Positions 8,060 through 16,445 of a DNA stretch of 64,000 nucleotides are shown here, piece after piece. The notes beneath the pieces are model-generated. The model did not search any database. It was not told the DNA's origin and worked only from the letters and a program-made list of their open reading frames with translations. Origin of the DNA: Sneathiella chungangensis (GTDB lineage: Bacteria > Pseudomonadota > Alphaproteobacteria > Sneathiellales > Sneathiellaceae); the NCBI RefSeq assembly GCF_009882935.1, contig NZ_WTVA01000001.1, positions 510,238-574,237 on the forward strand. The letters are read 5' to 3'. Position 1 is the first letter of the stretch; each line of letters starts with the position of its first letter. The translations under genes were made by a program, and so were the position numbers.

Positions 8060-9373
8060 TTATTTCACATCTGTTGTGATTATTGACGGCAAAAAGGTCG
8101 CGATACTCGGAATTGCCGCCAACAACAAGCAGGCCAAGCAAAGTATCAAGAAAAATGGCAAGGCTGACATGGCGATCTGCCCAATCGTCCGCTTTGTCAT
8201 ATCTTTTAGAATAAAGAGATTGAAACCTAGTGGCGGTGTAATTTGAGCCATCTCAATTGTTACGATTATGAAGACACCAAACCAGATTTTGTCATACCCA
8301 GCCTGTAGAACCAGCGGCAGTGTAATGGGCAAGGTCATCAAAAGACTTGAAATGCCATCCAGAAAAGTACCCAGCAATGCGTAGAACAAGACCAATGCAA
8401 CGATTAACTGAAATGCCGACAATTCCAGCCCGGCTATTTGCACTGCGATAAACTTGGGCAATCCAAGAAACCCAAGACTTACAGAAAAGAAAACTGCGCC
8501 AACAAGTATAAGAAAAACCATACTGGAGGTTCTTGTCGCAGACAAAATGGCTTTTCCGAAGTTTGATATTGTCAGTGTTCGCTGACAGACTCCGATTATG
8601 ATCGCCCCAAGAACACCAAATGCAGCCCCTTCTGTTGGTGTTGCAAACCCACCGTACATTGAACCAAGTACGAATACGATGAGTGAAGTCACCGGCCCAA
8701 ACTCCCGAACACCTTTAAGCTTTTGCGATAACGTAAACTTTTCGTCCGACTTAGGCGTTACTTTCGGCCGAACCAGTGACACTCCGGCAATATAGAGCAT
8801 GAATAGTCCGGCAATCATCAATCCGGGTAGAATCCCTGCAGCAAAGAGCTTCAGAACAGACTCTTCCGCGATAACTCCATATACAATCATGATGAGACTA
8901 GGAGGGATCAGGAAACCTAATGTTCCTGCGCCTGCAAGCGATCCAACGGATACATTTCCGTCATAACCACGCTTGTCCAATTCATCCAATGTAATGCGAC
9001 CAACTGTCGCCGTGGTCGCCGCAGAGGAACCCGAAACAGCGGCGAAAACCGTACATGCCAAAACATTTACATGGAGCAATTGACCAGGAAGCCGGTTAAT
9101 CCAAACACGCAATCCAGAGAACAGATTTTCCGCCAGGCGCGTATGAAAAAGTATCTCTCCCATCAGAATGAAGAGCGGGAGGGCGACTAACTCTGGAGTA
9201 GACACAACATTGAATATCTGCTGAGATAATAACTTTGCGGTCGGAATGCTCCGAAAAACTTCCATGAGAACCGCGCCGGTCGTCACGAGTGACAGACCAA
9301 TCCACAGGCCCATTCCCAAAGTAAGAAAAAGAAGTACAATCGTACAAATTGCTACAATTGCCATGCTACCCAT
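8060..9373 (-). CDS. dctM: TRAP transporter large permease (DctM family)
   Basis: 437 residues, almost entirely hydrophobic with about a dozen membrane segments, the usual size for DctM. Recognisable stretches include PLFILMGEILFHT, VSGSSAATTATVGRI, LGFLIPPSLIMIVYG and ITPPLGFNLFILK. It is the channel-forming subunit that uses an ion gradient to import the substrate delivered by DctP. The start overlaps the end of dctQ by eight bases; the alternative ATG three codons later is equally possible. The order dctP-dctQ-dctM followed by catabolic enzymes shows that this transporter imports the operon's substrate, probably a carboxylate-bearing compound. Confidence 0.93.
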   Translation of the reverse strand: MGSMAIVAICTIVLLFLTLGMGLWIGLSLVTTGAVLMEVFRSIPTAKLLSQQIFNVVSTPELVALPLFILMGEILFHTRLAENLFSGLRVWINRLPGQLLHVNVLACTVFAAVSGSSAATTATVGRITLDELDKRGYDGNVSVGSLAGAGTLGFLIPPSLIMIVYGVIAEESVLKLFAAGILPGLMIAGLFMLYIAGVSLVRPKVTPKSDEKFTLSQKLKGVREFGPVTSLIVFVLGSMYGGFATPTEGAAFGVLGAIIIGVCQRTLTISNFGKAILSATRTSSMVFLILVGAVFFSVSLGFLGLPKFIAVQIAGLELSAFQLIVALVLFYALLGTFLDGISSLLMTLPITLPLVLQAGYDKIWFGVFIIVTIEMAQITPPLGFNLFILKDMTKRTIGQIAMSALPFFLILCLACLLLAAIPSIATFLPSIITTDVK

Positions 9374-9896
9374 CCATGCCTTTCACATTTAAGTTGTCGA
9401 AATCCATGGTGAGGCGCGCAAGAGCCGCCGCAAGTTGTATGGAAGCGGCAAGGAATCCAAAACAAATGACAGCCTGTGGTAAAGCTAAGGGCAGATCCGT
9501 TGCAAAAGATGTTACCCCTCTACTGTAGGAGTAATATGCTAGCTGCCCAGTCGCGACTGTTATTCCAACCAAAACAATCAACCCAAACAACGTTGTTAAT
9601 ATCGCCAGTCTGGATGCCCATGGCTGCCCAAGCATTTCATCAACCAGCGTTAAACGAATATGCCCAGAGGTGAGAAAGGCGTAGGGAGTGCCCAGCAACA
9701 TTGCTAATCCGGCACCAAAACTGGAAAACTCCCAAGCGAAAGCCATGCTAATGTTCAATAACGAACGGGACACCACCTCGATCAGGATGAGTATCGTCAC
9801 AAGTATGACCAACCCGCCGGCGATCCACGCCATTGCCAAAGTCAGGCAATCAGCAAAGCGAATTGCACGCCCTATCACTTTTCTCACGTTCATCAC
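9366..9896 (-). CDS. dctQ: TRAP transporter small permease (DctQ family)
   Basis: 176 residues with four predicted membrane segments, the standard topology of DctQ. Typical blocks are LIEVVSRSLLNISMAFAWEFSS in the first half and the final stretch with an amphipathic helix after ICFGFLAASIQLAAALARL. It pairs with DctM in the inner membrane of a tripartite TRAP importer. It begins immediately after the dctP stop codon and overlaps the dctM start, consistent with one transcript. Sequence similarity in this family is low, so the identification leans on topology plus its position between dctP and dctM. Confidence 0.9.
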   Translation of the reverse strand: MMNVRKVIGRAIRFADCLTLAMAWIAGGLVILVTILILIEVVSRSLLNISMAFAWEFSSFGAGLAMLLGTPYAFLTSGHIRLTLVDEMLGQPWASRLAILTTLFGLIVLVGITVATGQLAYYSYSRGVTSFATDLPLALPQAVICFGFLAASIQLAAALARLTMDFDNLNVKGMDG

Positions 9897-10907
9897 TTAG
9901 CCGTTTATTTCTGTGCGATATTTTTTAAGGACATCAGACGCAGGCGCACCCACTTCGTTGACATACTTCTCGACCAATGGCGCCGTAAGCGTCTTCATGT
10001 TTTCTAGCGTGTCTGGTGAAATTGTCCCAAGTTCAATGCCATTGCTCTGCAGCGTTTTCAGTTTTGCGATGTGATCTGAAAGAGCATTCTCAATAAACAC
10101 CGGTTCTAGCTTCTGAGCTAATTCATCAATGGTAGAGCGTTGCTTGTCAGATAAAGCATTCCAAGCATCCAGATTGACTGTCACCATGTTCGTAGACCAT
10201 GTGTGGGACGTCACATACATATAGTCCAGATACTCCCAAAGCTTGCCATCGACGCCGGAAGCTGCCGAAGTAGTCACAGACTCAACAGCTCCAGAAGCTA
10301 ACGCTGGAATTAGCTCTCCCCAAGGCATCTGTATCGCAGTCATCCCGAGACTATTCATCATTTCACTGGAACTTTTGCTATATGTACGAACCTTCACGCC
10401 TTTTAGGTCGTCTATGCTATTTACTTGCGATTTCGTGTAGATCATGGCTGGGGGCCAGGGCACCATATAAAGCACTTTCTGATTATGCTTCGCCGCGGCA
10501 TTTTCAACTGCGGGACGCCAATGTTTATAGAGGATCCGCAATTGATCGATGTCATTAACGAGGTAAGGCAGCGTATCAAGTGCCAGAATTGGCGCGATAC
10601 CAGATTGAGCACTCATGACAATATCTGCAATTGGCACCAATCCCTGCTCTACACTCGTGAGCATCTCCGGCCCTTTAAAGCCCAATGAGCCGTTTGGGTG
10701 GATAGTAATTTGTACTTCGCCATTTGTAGATTTTTCAACTTCTGATGCAAAAATAGTCGCGTTTACAGTATGAAAATTCTTTTCCGGCCAAGAAATCGGG
10801 AAATCCCAATTAACTTCTGCCGCATTTCCTGAAGAAATATACATCCCGGCCACAACACAGGACGTTAATACTTTCGTAAATGTTGATTTCAACAATGACA
10901 TATTCAA
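9897..10907 (-). CDS. dctP: TRAP transporter periplasmic substrate-binding protein (DctP family)
   Basis: 336 residues. An N-terminal signal peptide runs to about residue 29 (hydrophobic stretch ending SSGNAA). The mature protein shows the DctP pattern: LKGVKVRTYSKSSSEMMNSLG with the arginine that binds the substrate carboxylate, then MPWGELIPALASGAVESVTTS, and a helical C-terminus. It is the first gene of the operon and lies divergent from the LysR regulator across about 155 bases, where the promoters must lie. A carboxylate-containing ligand is expected from the conserved arginine, but nothing in the sequence identifies it more closely. Confidence 0.93.
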   Translation of the reverse strand: MNMSLLKSTFTKVLTSCVVAGMYISSGNAAEVNWDFPISWPEKNFHTVNATIFASEVEKSTNGEVQITIHPNGSLGFKGPEMLTSVEQGLVPIADIVMSAQSGIAPILALDTLPYLVNDIDQLRILYKHWRPAVENAAAKHNQKVLYMVPWPPAMIYTKSQVNSIDDLKGVKVRTYSKSSSEMMNSLGMTAIQMPWGELIPALASGAVESVTTSAASGVDGKLWEYLDYMYVTSHTWSTNMVTVNLDAWNALSDKQRSTIDELAQKLEPVFIENALSDHIAKLKTLQSNGIELGTISPDTLENMKTLTAPLVEKYVNEVGAPASDVLKKYRTEING

Positions 10908-11062
10908 TTCCTTACCTGCCTATATTCAATTGTATTCTTTGAAAGCCCCCAAACGGGAAAGTGAAATCAAGTTAGCTCTGGAAATGATCAAAAACAATTG
11001 ACGAAAAGAAACAAGTCTATGCTAAAAACTTATAGGTTAAATTATTGGACTATTTAATTCGC

Positions 11063-11947
11063 ATGAACTTTCGGCAGATAGAAACCTTTCGGGCAGTTAT
11101 GATGGCTGGCTCGGCCTCCCGCGCGGCAGACCTACTTCAAATAACTCAACCGGCTATCAGTCGGGCAATCGCGGAACTGGAGAGGTCACTTGGTTTTCCC
11201 CTATTCAATCGAATTCGCGGAAGATTAGTGCCAACACCGGAAGGTGAAATGTTCTTTCGCGATGTGAAAACTTCTTTTCGTGGGCTTGATTCATTGCGGA
11301 CGTCAGCAGCTAGAATACGGGATCTCGGTTCCGGGCAAATCCGAATTGCCAGCATTCCCTCACAGGGTTCTTCCCTAGTACCCAGGGCGATCGCCAAGTT
11401 CCGAGAGGAATATCCGAGTACCGCGATTACACTGCAGATTGCCTCATCTGCTCGAGTTCGCAACCTGGTTTACAACGGACATTTTGACATCGGACTGGCT
11501 GCCGAAGAGATCGATACAGAGGGGATGCATTTTGAAGTTTTCACAAGTGTCAGGGCAATCTGTGCCGTATCAAATAAACATCCCTTATCAACCAAAGAAG
11601 TTATCAGACCACAAGATCTCGATGGTGAGGACTTTATCGCGTTCATGTCTGAGGATAGCGCGCGCCAACAAATAGATACTGTTCTCAATGAGAATGGGAT
11701 CAATCCAAATATTGTCATCGAGACACCCTATGCCATTACCGTGGCGGAGTTGGTCAAGCTTGGAATCGGCATAGGCCTCACGAACCCCCTCGCGATTGAA
11801 AGCTCCTTTGACCGTAGCGGATTGTCGCTTATTCCATTTGATCCCCCAATATACCTCAAGTCTTTCTTGCTATTGAGGAGCGACAAGCAAAAATCTATGG
11901 AAGTGAAAGCGATGATAAATAAGCTGTTAGAATCTCGATTTTCTTAA
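11063..11947 (+). CDS. LysR-family transcriptional regulator
   Basis: 294 residues from the ATG at 11063 (MNFRQIETFRAV), the classic LysR beginning; an upstream TTG adds only six residues. The winged helix-turn-helix occupies residues 1-60, with SASRAADLLQITQPAISRAIAELERSLG as recognition region. The rest is a periplasmic-binding-like effector domain. It is transcribed away from the TRAP and catabolic operon, the usual arrangement in which a LysR protein senses the substrate or an intermediate and activates the divergent operon. No clear inverted-repeat operator could be fixed by eye in the shared intergenic region. Confidence 0.93.
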   Translation: MNFRQIETFRAVMMAGSASRAADLLQITQPAISRAIAELERSLGFPLFNRIRGRLVPTPEGEMFFRDVKTSFRGLDSLRTSAARIRDLGSGQIRIASIPSQGSSLVPRAIAKFREEYPSTAITLQIASSARVRNLVYNGHFDIGLAAEEIDTEGMHFEVFTSVRAICAVSNKHPLSTKEVIRPQDLDGEDFIAFMSEDSARQQIDTVLNENGINPNIVIETPYAITVAELVKLGIGIGLTNPLAIESSFDRSGLSLIPFDPPIYLKSFLLLRSDKQKSMEVKAMINKLLESRFS

Positions 11948-12089
11948 TTTGCGTCATTTCGAAAAGGTACCATCTAAGCAAATGCAAACAGGTCTAATCA
12001 TGGTGCTATTTATCGGGCTTTAGGTGAAAAAACACCGGGCATTCAGATAATGAGACCGCAAATATCGGTCAGAAGAGGCTTTTCCGGAA

Positions 12090-12893
12090 GGCATTGTCAC
12101 ATTAACTTAGTGGCGAGAAAATTTATGATCCTCTAATCTCCAGCGATGCAAAAGATCTCCTATTCCCGACATCGCTTCCCTTCTCACATAATTAAACATG
12201 CCGTTTGGATTTACGCTCGATTTACATTGAGCTATCGGGATGTTGAAGATTTACTGGCAGAACGCGGCCTGGATATTTCGTACGAAACAGTTCGGCGATG
12301 GTTTCTAAAGTTTGGTGACCCAGTAGCCAGAAACCTAAGATCTACCCGCCCTACTCCCAATGATATCTGGCATCTGGATGAAATGGTCATCGTCATTCGA
12401 GGAAAGCGACACTGGCTCTGGCGCGCCGTTGATAACGAAGGGGAAGTCCTGGATTTTCTCGTACAATCAAAACGGAATACGAAAGCTGCCTTGAAATTGA
12501 TGCGGAAACTACTGAAAAAACAAGGCTTTGCGCCAACGCAAATCATAACAGATCAACTGAAATCCTATCACAAGGCATTTCGAACCTTGGGGTTAACTGC
12601 CGAGCATCTTGACAACAAACGTTCAAACAATCGAGCTGAAAACTCACATCTTCCTGTCAGGCGAAGAGAGCGAAAAATGCAGAGGTTCAAGTCTCCAGAA
12701 TCCGCCCAAAGATTTCTCAATATTCACTCAGCCACCTACAATAACTTTTACGTCCAACGTCACCTAATCAATCGAACTTACTTCAAGCAGCTCCGCGAAG
12801 AAGCTTTTGATGTTTGGGCAGCGGCAACTTCCCCTGCCTGAATGTATTGAGCAATAACTTTTTGCGTCTACTCGATCTTAATGTGACAACGCC
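12090..12893 (+). mobile_element. IS6-family insertion sequence
   Basis: An 804-base element bounded by 16-base terminal inverted repeats that differ at one position: GGCATTGTCACATTAA on the left, and the complement of GGCGTTGTCACATTAA on the right. It contains one transposase gene that fills most of its length. The ends begin with GG, as in this family. The eight bases flanking each end (TTCCGGAA left, CTCTGTTG right) are not identical, so there is no target-site duplication. The copy may therefore have arisen by cointegrate resolution or recombination between two IS copies. Confidence 0.85.
12146..12841 (+). CDS. IS6-family DDE transposase
   Basis: 231 residues, typical IS6/IS26-like length, apparently intact. 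An N-terminal helix-turn-helix-like region (LSYRDVEDLLAERGLDISYETVRRW) is followed by the DDE catalytic core: the first Asp in IWHLDEMVI, the second in IITDQLKSY, and Glu in NNRAENSHLPVRRRER. The family moves by replicative copying and forms cointegrates, so a single copy can recruit neighbouring DNA when a second is present. It lies between the LysR gene and the secreted-protein cluster, at a natural joint within the accessory region. Confidence 0.95.
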   Translation: MQKISYSRHRFPSHIIKHAVWIYARFTLSYRDVEDLLAERGLDISYETVRRWFLKFGDPVARNLRSTRPTPNDIWHLDEMVIVIRGKRHWLWRAVDNEGEVLDFLVQSKRNTKAALKLMRKLLKKQGFAPTQIITDQLKSYHKAFRTLGLTAEHLDNKRSNNRAENSHLPVRRRERKMQRFKSPESAQRFLNIHSATYNNFYVQRHLINRTYFKQLREEAFDVWAAATSPA

Positions 12894-13182
12894 CTCTGTT
12901 GATAGCGGCACGTCGAGTGGTAATTTTCAGGGTGTGTGCAGGATCGGGAAACCAATGGTATAAATACTCGAACTTACCAATCGGCTGGCGGAATACTCCT
13001 TAATTCTCTTATTTGCTGTTGCGGCAATTGCAATAGCAATAACTTTTCTCCCGGCGCACTAAGCTTGATAAGCGAAAGCCCCAGATTCAAGAAATTCGTC
13101 AGTATTCTGGGCTGGACTATTATCAGCAGTTTTCTTCTAGTTATCGCAATCGAATTACTTTCCTGACGGCACTCTTGCAGTA

Positions 13183-13545
13183 TTACTCGCAAGGGAACGC
13201 CTCTCTGAGAGCGAGCATAGTCACTGTTATCATCGCGAAGTGCCATTGCTCAGGGTGCTCGCGGATATACGTCCAAACGATATTATTCACTTGGCTATTC
13301 AGCGTATTGTCAGGACGACAAAACTTATAGCCTCCCAGGTCGTCACCATCTAAAAAAAAGAACTCGGACGTTTCAACAGTACCCAAGATGAACAAAGCAC
13401 AGTAAATGTTCGCATTGTCGTCTGCTGGTTTGTTTATATCGCATAAATTTAATAGTACATTCGGGGTGGTTACGGCCCTTGCGGGCTCCGAATAGGCGCC
13501 AACTAACATGAGAATAGTGATGATCCCAACAACAAACTTTTTCAT
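13183..13545 (-). CDS. Rap1a/Tai-family secreted protein
   Basis: 120 residues with a clear signal peptide (MKKFVVGIITILMLVGAYS, cleavage near ARA) and a strong GGGGAG ribosome site. The mature part has the Rap1a/Tai pattern: early NLCDI, a central cysteine followed by a glycine turn (YCALFILG), FCRP, then YIREHPEQWHFA and the terminal ALREAFPC. In Serratia the founding proteins are periplasmic immunity proteins against type VI amidase effectors, but the domain is also common in lone secreted proteins. No amidase effector or type VI gene is seen nearby, so immunity is unproven. It is last in a four-gene run with two predicted secreted or membrane proteins. Confidence 0.72.
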   Translation of the reverse strand: MKKFVVGIITILMLVGAYSEPARAVTTPNVLLNLCDINKPADDNANIYCALFILGTVETSEFFFLDGDDLGGYKFCRPDNTLNSQVNNIVWTYIREHPEQWHFAMITVTMLALREAFPCE

Positions 13546-13572
13546 TGTTACTCCCCTCTTTTGTTTGCCAGC

Positions 13573-14034
13573 CTAATTCCTGACTCCACAATGTCCATTG
13601 CGCTCGCTCCCACAAAATCTAAACGATATTCCTTTGCGGCCATTGTTCTGGACAAAAGTCATATCCCTGAAAAGCTGGATATCGAATAGCGAGCGAAAGA
13701 CATAGAACTTGATTACACCAACGTGTTCACCGTTAACGCGCATATCAATTTCGTAGCGGTCGCATGAAATCTTTTCCTCGCCCGGTAAAATTGAGTATCG
13801 CGATAAAAACGACTTTTCCTTATGATCCTCGATCTTGACTGAAAACTTATTCTTTTTAATTTCAGCTTCGGAAAAGCCGTAGCTTGGATTAAGCTTTTTG
13901 GTGACCCAGCAAAAGTAATAGTCCGCTATCACTCGATAAGTAGATAAAACGAGAAACGATGCGCCAAGAACCAGATTTTTCGGCACCGTCAGGACCCCAC
14001 GTAAGAGAATGATGCTGTTAAATTCATGTGTCAT
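13573..14034 (-). CDS. Hypothetical protein with N-terminal membrane segment
   Basis: About 153 residues from ATG 14034 (MTHEFNSII); an upstream TTG would add four. I do not recognise the family. One hydrophobic segment (residues about 12-35) is followed by a charged, probably extracytoplasmic domain rich in Lys and Phe (SEAEIKKNKFSVKIEDHKEK) and several cysteines near the end. It lies 27 bases upstream of the Rap1a-like gene in the same direction and downstream of the XRE-like remnant and a large lipoprotein gene. It may belong to the same transcript; function unknown. Confidence 0.55.
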   Translation of the reverse strand: MTHEFNSIILLRGVLTVPKNLVLGASFLVLSTYRVIADYYFCWVTKKLNPSYGFSEAEIKKNKFSVKIEDHKEKSFLSRYSILPGEEKISCDRYEIDMRVNGEHVGVIKFYVFRSLFDIQLFRDMTFVQNNGRKGISFRFCGSERNGHCGVRN

Positions 14035-14051
14035 TATTTTGTGCAATTTCC

Positions 14052-14201
14052 CTAAAATTGGGATGGCAACAAATCCCGCTCCAGAAATACCTTGGCAAAT
14101 GCCTGCATCGTCGCAGGACGTGCTTGTTTCTTTTCTATCTCAATACGACCGAAGGTATAACCGGCAATCACCGATAGATCGCCAAGCTCAGGAACGGTCA
14201 T
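14052..14201 (-). pseudogene. Small XRE-like helix-turn-helix protein or remnant
   Basis: A 49-codon frame starting MTVPELGDLSVIAGYTFGRI and continuing IEKKQARPATMQAFAKVF. The spacing of PELGDLSVIAGYT, RIE and ARPATMQ follows the XRE/Cro helix-turn-helix layout. The open frame continues upstream without an ATG into the 3' end of the lipoprotein gene, and no ribosome site precedes the ATG. It is therefore either a truncated regulator left after a deletion or a very small translated regulator. It is too short and lacks a C-terminal domain, so I list it as a probable remnant. Confidence 0.45.
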
Positions 14202-14239
14202 CTTAAGGGGGGATAGTGTTTCAGCTCTCCACTCTTTTT

Positions 14240-15793
14240 TTATTCTGCGATTCCATGCCGAATCCGAAAATCGATCTTGTTTCCGTCCGTATCAAAGCCG
14301 CTTCCCTTGGACCCCTTGCCACGACCAAGCGTCTGCAAGACACCTACGGCCCGCGTTCCATCAGTACAGGTGACTTCCCAATCTCCTTGCCCCGTCTCAT
14401 CATACCGGAAGACAGCATCGCACTTCTTACCTCCGATGAGCGAAGCAGACTTTACGTAACCGACACGGCCTACTTGCTTTATCATCACGGGAAACACATC
14501 CCTTTGCTCAAGAAGATTTTCCCATGCCAGGTCCAGGTAGTATTGTTTCTCGGATGGGTCGGCGGTTTGCTTTGGGGCCAATTGCGGGAGGCGTATTTCG
14601 TCAGTCGCGGTTACGATAAATTGGTTGGCCTTGTCCGAAAAGCGCATGGCTATTCTTGTATACATTTTAGTGGTCATCCCGGTCTCGACGTCGAGCAACA
14701 TCCAACCGTCCATGTAAGCTTTTGGATTAGAGCCTATCACGAGATAGCTTCCCGCCAGATCCACCAAAATAGACGGGCGTCCACGGAAATGAGACAACCC
14801 CTGTACTTCGCCCTTTATATAAATCCATGCGTCAAACGAACCCATCCTAACCTCGCCCCTATCGGCAAAGAGGTCATCGCCAGTTCTAACGCCCTCGCGC
14901 GGATAAACGACTGTATAGGCTTTTATCGTCGACTCGAAAGTTTGCAAGGCCTGGTTTACTTCACCCGACGCCGCCGTGTCTGACCCGGAAACCGTTACTT
15001 CCCTGACTTCGCCAAATTCCGACATAAGCATATTTATTGTGAAATCCTTGCCTTCAGCCGTGTAGCTCGTCTGGTAAAGCAGGTTTTCTCCAATCTTGGA
15101 TACCAAAATAGTGCTCTCTTTATGCTCGGTGGACGTTTTTTCCTTTCCGTTTTCATCAACATTAACAGTGGTTTCGTCTTTAATGCGCGGAGCCTTATGA
15201 ATTGGGCGATATCTTACTGTGAGCAGGCTGGTTATTGGTTCAACAGGAGCTTCCAAATAACGGATTTCATCGCTACTTTGACTTCCGCCGCCAGAATCTC
15301 CTAGTGCTATGAAACCAGATTTATTTTCTGGCAGGCTCTCATAGGCCTTGCGGAAGTCGTACGGGACTTCTAAGACGTTTACGTCATCGTGGTCCACAAG
15401 TTGGCATTTGCAATCGAGATCCCTTGCTTGCGCGGTTTTAGAACATTTGTCCAATGCATTGAATGCGGCGTAACTCCAATCGCTGCTACCCGAGCTGTGC
15501 CAGTATTTTGAACTCGCCAGGACAGCGTCAGTATCCCAAACCAAACATGCGGCTAGCGCCTTATGCTGATATCCTGGAAACCCTTTCCGATAAGGATTAA
15601 TTGTCCCCTTTCGCAACCCCATATCAACATTGTTTGCGACGCCTTGGCCAAGAATGCGCCCCATCAATTCGGAGTATATCTTATACGACGTTTTATCGGG
15701 GGAACCGGCATTCTTGTCCTGTGTCGAAATACCAGAATTGTCCTGACATGCTGTCAACAGTATCAAAGCCAATACAAATAGGCATTTTTTCAT
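14240..15793 (-). CDS. Large lipoprotein of unknown function
   Basis: 517 residues with a classic lipoprotein signal (MKKCLFVLALILLTACQ; lipobox LTAC) and a purine-rich ribosome site. I recognise no family. The first third has several cysteines (AACLVWD, DKCSK, LDCKCQL) and a Gly/Ser stretch DSGGGSQSSDE. The middle holds a mixed beta-type region where the chain describes phrases such as YMDGWMLLDVETGMTTKMY, reminiscent of beta-barrel or beta-propeller surface proteins. It ends in GKKCDAVFRYDETGQGDWEVTC. It starts the minus-strand run that includes the XRE remnant and the Rap1a-like protein. It is probably anchored to a membrane facing the periplasm. Confidence 0.7.
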   Translation of the reverse strand: MKKCLFVLALILLTACQDNSGISTQDKNAGSPDKTSYKIYSELMGRILGQGVANNVDMGLRKGTINPYRKGFPGYQHKALAACLVWDTDAVLASSKYWHSSGSSDWSYAAFNALDKCSKTAQARDLDCKCQLVDHDDVNVLEVPYDFRKAYESLPENKSGFIALGDSGGGSQSSDEIRYLEAPVEPITSLLTVRYRPIHKAPRIKDETTVNVDENGKEKTSTEHKESTILVSKIGENLLYQTSYTAEGKDFTINMLMSEFGEVREVTVSGSDTAASGEVNQALQTFESTIKAYTVVYPREGVRTGDDLFADRGEVRMGSFDAWIYIKGEVQGLSHFRGRPSILVDLAGSYLVIGSNPKAYMDGWMLLDVETGMTTKMYTRIAMRFSDKANQFIVTATDEIRLPQLAPKQTADPSEKQYYLDLAWENLLEQRDVFPVMIKQVGRVGYVKSASLIGGKKCDAVFRYDETGQGDWEVTCTDGTRAVGVLQTLGRGKGSKGSGFDTDGNKIDFRIRHGIAE

Positions 15794-15905
15794 TTTATAA
15801 TCCCCCTATCTCCTAAAGATAGATCGTCAACGTTGCTGTAAGCAACCTTTAGTTTTAGGACTCTCCTTCATAGATAAGTGCTATGTTTAAGAAAAGGAGT
15901 TGATG

Positions 15906-16285
15906 ATGAGGATATTACTACTTTTCCTGTTGTTGGCCGGTTGTACGGCCGATTTTAAGTTCTCGGAGCTTGATAAGCAGTATGTCGCCCGTAAAACAAA
16001 TCTCTTCCACAAGAGGTAATGCCGGGCACTACGTTTGAGCGCGTTACCCTTTCGGGAGACGCTATAACGAGAGTCTACACACTCGACCCCCGAAAAATGT
16101 CGACTCAGGAACTGGCTCAAAGCGTTAACCGAGCCGAACAATATGATGCCCGCGAAGTCAAGCAAATCCGCTCTGATAATCATGCGCAAACTTTAATGTC
16201 TTATGGCTTCAAGTTTTACCGCCAACTAACCATTAATACCTCAGACGGAACGGATATTGTTTCTGAGCGTATATCTTGCAATTAA
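15906..16285 (+). pseudogene. Small lipoprotein gene interrupted by a frameshift
   Basis: The 5' part encodes a lipoprotein signal (MRILLLFLLLAGC) behind a strong AAGGAG, then stops after KTNLFHKR at 16017-16019. Reading shifts by one base: the other frame is open across the junction and reads SLPQEVMPGTTFERVTLSGDAI, then continues 88 residues to 16285. The stop and the downstream ATG overlap as TAATG. The simplest explanation is a one-base indel near the run AAAAC at about 15990-15995, giving an original protein of roughly 120 residues. Translational coupling of two small products is the alternative. Family not recognised. Confidence 0.6.
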
Positions 16286-16445
16286 GCGGCATATGGAAGC
16301 CAACCATGTGGCCCGGATTATTGGAAGGTCAGTCGGTGATTTAAGGAGATAATGGAAAGGATAGTGCTGTATCATTCATGAAGAGTAGAAAATAGATGAG
16401 CCAACAAGCTGTTTTCTTCCATCAGCACTGTAACAACGCCATAAT

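Noticed and set aside
12936-13246. Short frames on both strands after the IS element
   Set aside because: No ribosome site, no family resemblance, and they overlap each other and the end of the Rap1a-like gene.
15980-16021. Programmed ribosomal frameshift in the small lipoprotein gene
   Set aside because: No canonical slippery heptamer or downstream pseudoknot is visible; a simple indel or sequencing error is more likely.
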